A DNA stretch of 64,000 nucleotides from contig NZ_JAAVUT010000002.1 in NCBI RefSeq assembly GCF_018449575.1, forward strand, positions 1 to 64,000, in the 5' to 3' direction. Positions 60,268 through 64,000 of the stretch are shown here, piece after piece (within the stretch, counting starts at the first letter, position 1; each line of letters opens with the position of its first letter). Both the position numbers and the translations under genes were made by a program. The notes under the pieces were generated by a model, which was not told the DNA's origin, searched no databases, and saw nothing but the letters and a program-made list of their open reading frames with translations. This DNA is from Sodalis sp. dw_96. GTDB taxonomy: Bacteria; Pseudomonadota; Gammaproteobacteria; Enterobacterales; Enterobacteriaceae.

Positions 60268-61116
60268 ATGGCTTATAACGTCCAGCATATCCCGGCGGCG
60301 CCGTTGCTCCGGGTCGATGCGTTGAATCTTGAATACCATACCCACCAGCGGGTGGTTCGCGCCACGCATAATGTCGGCTTTGAGGTGTTCGCCGCGGACA
60401 GGTTTGTGCTGTTGGGCCCTTCCGGCTGCGGCAAATCCAGTCTGTTGAAAGCCATTGGCGGTTTTTTGCCGGCGGTAAGCGGCCGAATCGAATTGGATGG
60501 TCAAAACGTGACCCAGCCGGGGCCGGACCGTTTGATGGTATTTCAGGAATTCGATCAATTGCCGCCGTGGAAAACCGTGCTGGAAAACGTGATGTTTCCG
60601 CTGTTGGCCAGCGGCAAAGCGCGACGCGCCGAAGCCCGGGAACATGCGCGCTATTTTCTGGATAAGGTGGGACTGTCGGCCTTCGCCGATGCCTATCCCC
60701 ATACCTTATCCGGCGGCATGAAACAGCGGGTGGCCATTGCCCGCGCCTTGGCGATGCAGCCGAAAGTGCTGTTGATGGATGAACCTTTCGCCGCGTTGGA
60801 CGCCCTGACCCGGCGCAAAATGCAGGAAGAGCTGCTGGCTTTATGGGAAGAAGTGCGGTTTACCTTGCTGTTCGTCACCCATTCCATCGAGGAAGCTCTG
60901 GTGGTGGGCAGCCGGATATTGCTGTTGTCGCCTCATCCCGGCCGCGTCAGGGCAGAAATCAACAGCCACCAGTTCGGCATTAACGATTTCGGCAGCGCTG
61001 ATTTCCAGCAAACGGCGCAGCGCATCCATGACATGTTGTTCAGCGACCCGCAGAGCGCGCCCGCAGCGGTGCCTATCGATACGGCTAAACCCCGTTTCAG
61101 GGTCGTGGGTAAATGA
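60268..61116 (+). CDS. ABC transporter ATPase (SsuB/TauB type)
   Basis: 282 residues, one ABC domain: Walker A LGPSGCGKSS (about 49-58), Q-loop VFQEFDQLPPW, signature LSGGMKQRV, Walker B LLMDEPFAALD, switch His in VTHSIEEAL. The Q-loop and DEPFAALD forms are typical of NitT/TauT importers. A C-terminal extension of about 40 residues follows. Second gene of the operon. Confidence 0.9.
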   Translation: MAYNVQHIPAAPLLRVDALNLEYHTHQRVVRATHNVGFEVFAADRFVLLGPSGCGKSSLLKAIGGFLPAVSGRIELDGQNVTQPGPDRLMVFQEFDQLPPWKTVLENVMFPLLASGKARRAEAREHARYFLDKVGLSAFADAYPHTLSGGMKQRVAIARALAMQPKVLLMDEPFAALDALTRRKMQEELLALWEEVRFTLLFVTHSIEEALVVGSRILLLSPHPGRVRAEINSHQFGINDFGSADFQQTAQRIHDMLFSDPQSAPAAVPIDTAKPRFRVVGK

Positions 61117-61140
61117 TGGCAACGACGGGGAGAAAGTAAT

Positions 61141-62007
61141 ATGAGTCTTCAGCCACCGGTACGTCCGGAATATATTTATGACCTGCCGCCCCTGGGGAAA
61201 ATGACCCTGGTGAAACCCTTGCCGTTTACCACCCGTCTGTGGAATCAAGCCTGGCTGCGCAAATCGGTCATTATCCTGGTCTTGATCCTGCTATGGGAAG
61301 GGGCGGCGCGCTGGCAAAACAACGACCTGCTGCTGCCGGGATTTATCCAGACCCTGAAGGCCTTTATGCAGGATATGGCCAGCGGAGAACTGCCGACAAA
61401 AATCGGTTTTTCATTAAGCACCCTTATCAAAGGTTATGTTATCGGTACCGTGCTGGCACTGGTGCTAAGTTCGCTGGCGGTATCGACCCGTGTCGGACGG
61501 GATCTGTTGAGTACCTTGACCTCGATGTTCAATCCCCTGCCCGCCATTGCCCTGCTGCCGTTATCGTTATTGTGGTTTGGCCTGGGGGAAAACAGCCTTA
61601 TTTTTGTGCTGGTGCATTCCGTGATGTGGCCCATGGCACTCAATACCTATGCCGGCTTTATGGGGGTGTCCGATACGCTGCGCATGACCGGAAGGAATTA
61701 CGGCCTGCGCGGATTGCGCTACGTTTGGTACATTCTAATCCCCGCCGCTCTGCCCTCCATTCTCTCCGGCCTGAAAATCGGCTGGGCATTCGCCTGGCGG
61801 ACCCTTATCGCCGCCGAACTGGTATTCGGCGCCTCCAGCGGTAAGGGGGGCTTGGGCTGGTATATCTTCCAAAACCGTAACGAACTTTTTACCGACCGGG
61901 TGTTTGCCGGCCTGATATCGGTAATCATTATCGGGCTGTTGGTGGAAGGTCTGATTTTTACCACCCTCGAACGAGTGACGGTCAAACGCTGGGGTATGCA
62001 GAAATAA
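61141..62007 (+). CDS. ABC transporter permease (SsuC/TauC type)
   Basis: 288 residues with about six membrane segments. The cytoplasmic coupling loop is in MTGRNYGLRGLRYVWYILIPAALPSILSGLKIG and gives the usual EAA-like contact with the ATPase. Longer N-terminal tail than SsuC. Completes the importer with the two preceding genes. Confidence 0.9.
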   Translation: MSLQPPVRPEYIYDLPPLGKMTLVKPLPFTTRLWNQAWLRKSVIILVLILLWEGAARWQNNDLLLPGFIQTLKAFMQDMASGELPTKIGFSLSTLIKGYVIGTVLALVLSSLAVSTRVGRDLLSTLTSMFNPLPAIALLPLSLLWFGLGENSLIFVLVHSVMWPMALNTYAGFMGVSDTLRMTGRNYGLRGLRYVWYILIPAALPSILSGLKIGWAFAWRTLIAAELVFGASSGKGGLGWYIFQNRNELFTDRVFAGLISVIIIGLLVEGLIFTTLERVTVKRWGMQK

Positions 62008-62108
62008 TGCTCGTCGCGGTCACCAGGCCGTTGGCCCGTACCGCTCCGTTGAAAATGATGGCCTAACCGAGGCCGGTGAACCGCCGGCAAAAGCAAGAGA
62101 GGCAGAGC

Positions 62109-63323
62109 GTGATTGTTGTTAAAGCACCGCAAAATTACCTGAACGAACCGGGGCTTATCGCCCGTATCGGCGATTATGTCTCGCCTTTTACCCGCGACGG
62201 CGTCATGATTATTACCAGTCCCAAGGCATGGCTGGCGACACAGCAAGCCGTCGATTCCAGCTTCGCCGCACTGGATATCCACTATCAACGGTATTTTTTG
62301 CAAGGCGAATGTACCGCCGCCACTATCGCTGCCTTTACCGAACAGGCAGTGGCCGGAGATTTCAAGCTTATCATCGGCATCGGCGGCGGGAAAGTGCTGG
62401 ATACGGCGAAAGGGATAGCGGAATCCGGCGGACGTTTGCCGCTGATTACCGTGCCCACCGTTGCCGCCACCTGCGCCGCCTGGTCGCCGATTTCGGTACT
62501 CTATACCGAAGCCGGCGCCCATTTGAATTCCATGCCGCTGCAACGCACCCCTGAATGGGTGCTGGTGGACAGCCAAATCATCGCCCAAACGCCGGTTCGT
62601 TATCTGAAAGCCGGTATTGTGGATGCCTTGGCGAAATGGTATGAGTTCGAACCCTATTTACGCCATGATGACAGCAGCCTGTCCTTGGTATTAAAGGCTC
62701 AGGCCGCGAAGCTGGCATTGGATATTTTTGAACAGCTCGGCGAACAGGCCATCGCCGACAATCAGGCGCGACAGGTGACGCCGGCGCTGATAAAAGTGGT
62801 GGATGCCGTCATCGCCCTGGCCGGCATGGCAAACAGCATGCGTGACGAAATCACGCGCATCGGCGTCGCCCATGGGATCCATAACAGCATTACCCGTCAG
62901 CCCGATCTGCACGGTTTCCTGCATGGCGAGCTGGTGGGCTTTGGATTGGTCATACAATCCTTGCTGGATAATACAGCCGGCGCGCCATCAAGGCCGAAGT
63001 TACTGGGTTTGTTAAAAGCGTTTTCAACACCGCTGACATTGCGCCAGTTGGGCGTTACCGAATCGGTGGCAACACGTGCCGCGCAGATTGCCCGGGACGT
63101 GCAGATTGCCCCGTCCATTGCCGCCCGTCTGCCCTTTGAGCTAAACGTCGACAGAATCGAACAGGCGTTGCTTTTCGTTGCCAAGGATGCCGCGGCCGGG
63201 GATGCTGCTGCTGTCGGGGAATTCGCGGTCGGGTATCGTGCTGCCGGGAGTAGCCTGGTCCACGATACCGCTGTTGGGTATCGTGCTGACGGGAATGGCC
63301 TGGTCCCAGGATACCGCGGATAA
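62109..63323 (+). CDS. Iron/zinc-containing alcohol dehydrogenase family (HcxA/YbdH-like)
   Basis: 404 residues from the GTG at 62109 (IVVKAPQNYLNEPG), preceded by GAGAGGCAGAG; an upstream GTG at 62076 adds 11 residues and lacks a site. NAD-binding GIGGGKVLDTAK, VPTVAATCAAWSPISV, metal region DALAKWYE, GVAHGIHN and HGFLHGELV. Closest recalled relative is E. coli HcxA, a 2-hydroxycarboxylate dehydrogenase. The last 35 or so residues are not family sequence: two 15-residue tandem repeats encoded by a 45-bp repeat. An HcxB relative lies across the promoter region, so both hydroxyacid dehydrogenase types flank the importer. Confidence 0.85.
   Translation: MIVVKAPQNYLNEPGLIARIGDYVSPFTRDGVMIITSPKAWLATQQAVDSSFAALDIHYQRYFLQGECTAATIAAFTEQAVAGDFKLIIGIGGGKVLDTAKGIAESGGRLPLITVPTVAATCAAWSPISVLYTEAGAHLNSMPLQRTPEWVLVDSQIIAQTPVRYLKAGIVDALAKWYEFEPYLRHDDSSLSLVLKAQAAKLALDIFEQLGEQAIADNQARQVTPALIKVVDAVIALAGMANSMRDEITRIGVAHGIHNSITRQPDLHGFLHGELVGFGLVIQSLLDNTAGAPSRPKLLGLLKAFSTPLTLRQLGVTESVATRAAQIARDVQIAPSIAARLPFELNVDRIEQALLFVAKDAAAGDAAAVGEFAVGYRAAGSSLVHDTAVGYRADGNGLVPGYRG
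63228..63317 (+). repeat. Two copies of a 45-bp repeat with internal hairpins
   Basis: GGGTATCGTG occurs at 63231 and 63276, exactly 45 bp apart. Each copy ends with a GATACC that pairs with GGTATC; in the first copy the stem GGTATCGTG/CACGATACC is perfect over 9 bp. Lies at the end of the HcxA-type gene, facing a convergent gene. Confidence 0.75.
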
Positions 63324-63374
63324 GGATTACGTCGCGCGTGAGTTGACTAAAAACCCTTTGGCAATACAAACCTC

Positions 63375-64000
63375 CTATTCCTGTGGTAAATAATCGTTGG
63401 TGTAATATTGCCCGGGCGGCAACGCCTGTTTCACAATGCCAAGGGCGGTAATGGCAGTGATCAGCTCACTCCAGGCGCGATCGTTGAGTCTTAACTGCTC
63501 GCTGTCCGGTTTACCCAGCACCGCCATGGTATCCTGCCATTGGCGTTTGACAAAAGCCGCATCATAGGACTTGCTGTATTGGGCGGCAAACGCAGCGGTG
63601 GCCTCGTCCGGATGGGCAATGGCATAACGGATGCTCTTGCTGGTGGCGCGCATGAACGCCTTGGCCAGGGCGGGGTTTTTAGCCAGCCATTGCTGGTTGC
63701 CGGCAAACATAAAAATCGGGGTATCGGGCACGCCATACGCGGTAGCCGGCATAAAGACCGGCGTTTGCTTCCCCACCACCGCCAATTCGGTCCCTTCTGC
63801 GTTGGTAATACCGGTGGTCGCGTCGACTCGGTTTTGCAGCAGCAGGGGAACGGTGTCATCCGCGGCCGCCACCATTTGCACATCGTCCAGCGTCATGCCC
63901 GCGCTTTTCAGGACCAGTGAAAGCTGGGCCTTGGTCCAGGCATCATTATAAATGCCGATTTTTTTGCCCTTCAGTTCGCTGACGGTAAGAGGATGTCCTT
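63375..64000 (-). CDS. ABC substrate-binding protein, NMT1/THI5-like (5' end beyond window)
   Basis: At least 208 residues; the frame stays open to the window edge, so the N-terminus and signal peptide are missing. GHPLTVSELKGKKIGIYND, then LLQNRVDATTGITNAEG and a C-terminal helical region are those of NitT/TauT and NMT1-type binding proteins. It differs from the binding protein at 59.2 kb and presumably belongs to a second importer to the right. Ligand unknown. Confidence 0.8.
   Translation of the reverse strand, partial: GHPLTVSELKGKKIGIYNDAWTKAQLSLVLKSAGMTLDDVQMVAAADDTVPLLLQNRVDATTGITNAEGTELAVVGKQTPVFMPATAYGVPDTPIFMFAGNQQWLAKNPALAKAFMRATSKSIRYAIAHPDEATAAFAAQYSKSYDAAFVKRQWQDTMAVLGKPDSEQLRLNDRAWSELITAITALGIVKQALPPGQYYTNDYLPQE

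Overview
The window is a chromosomal segment of an enterobacterium (order Enterobacterales). The first 26 kb follows, almost gene for gene, the E. coli neighbourhood yeiE-nfo-fruAKB-setB-yeiP-yeiR-lpxT-mepS-yejABEF-yejG-bcr-rsuA-radD-rplY-yejKLM-proL. Full-length, readable orthologues, a GC-rich core interrupted by AT-rich inserts, an IS630 relic and several decayed genes would fit a Sodalis/Pectobacteriaceae-like genome. That genus-level guess is inference only.

Region 1 (1-26062) is core genome: base-excision repair (nfo), fructose PTS (fruBKA with two Cra palindromes), sugar efflux (setB), the EF-P paralogue efpL, a COG0523 GTPase, lipid A phosphorylation (lpxT), murein endopeptidase mepS, the YejABEF peptide importer, bcr, rsuA, radD, rplY, nucleoid protein yejK, yejL and yejM. 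It ends with tRNA-Pro(GGG).

Region 2 (26046-36957) is an integrated island bounded by an exact 29-bp direct repeat: the 3' end of the tRNA plus 12 bases, and its copy at 36929-36957. It carries a P4-type integrase at the tRNA end, decayed genes, an AT-rich two-gene module of AAA ATPase plus subtilisin-like protease (IetA/IetS type), a DnaB-helicase remnant, a primase/ATPase and a second tyrosine-recombinase-like gene. The original tRNA terminator lies just beyond the right repeat.

Region 3 (36988-49400) is AT-rich and patchy. It holds two acyltransferase-3 membrane proteins, a broken glycine-rich phage tail fibre with its partner gene, a dead IS630 transposase, a polysialyltransferase-like protein, a family-2 glycosyltransferase, a polysaccharide pyruvyltransferase and a leucine-carboxyl-methyltransferase-type enzyme. 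It looks like surface-glycan and prophage cargo left by several insertions.

Region 4 (49468-64000) returns to GC-rich DNA: a YdiY-like outer-membrane protein, a 26-residue membrane peptide, a disordered PPPY-containing protein, an SDR and an M20 hydrolase. It continues with cbl and a probable organosulfur cluster: racemase, D-cysteine desulfhydrase family, HcxB-type dehydrogenase, divergent sulfonate-type ABC transporter, HcxA-type dehydrogenase, and a second ABC binding protein cut by the window edge.

Three tandem arrays (1-200, 17593-17964, 55512-56080) belong to one repeat family with a 101-107 bp unit. Its hairpin arms differ between arrays in a compensatory way, and the repeat supplies the stop codon of two neighbouring genes. 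This is the most unusual structural feature of the window.
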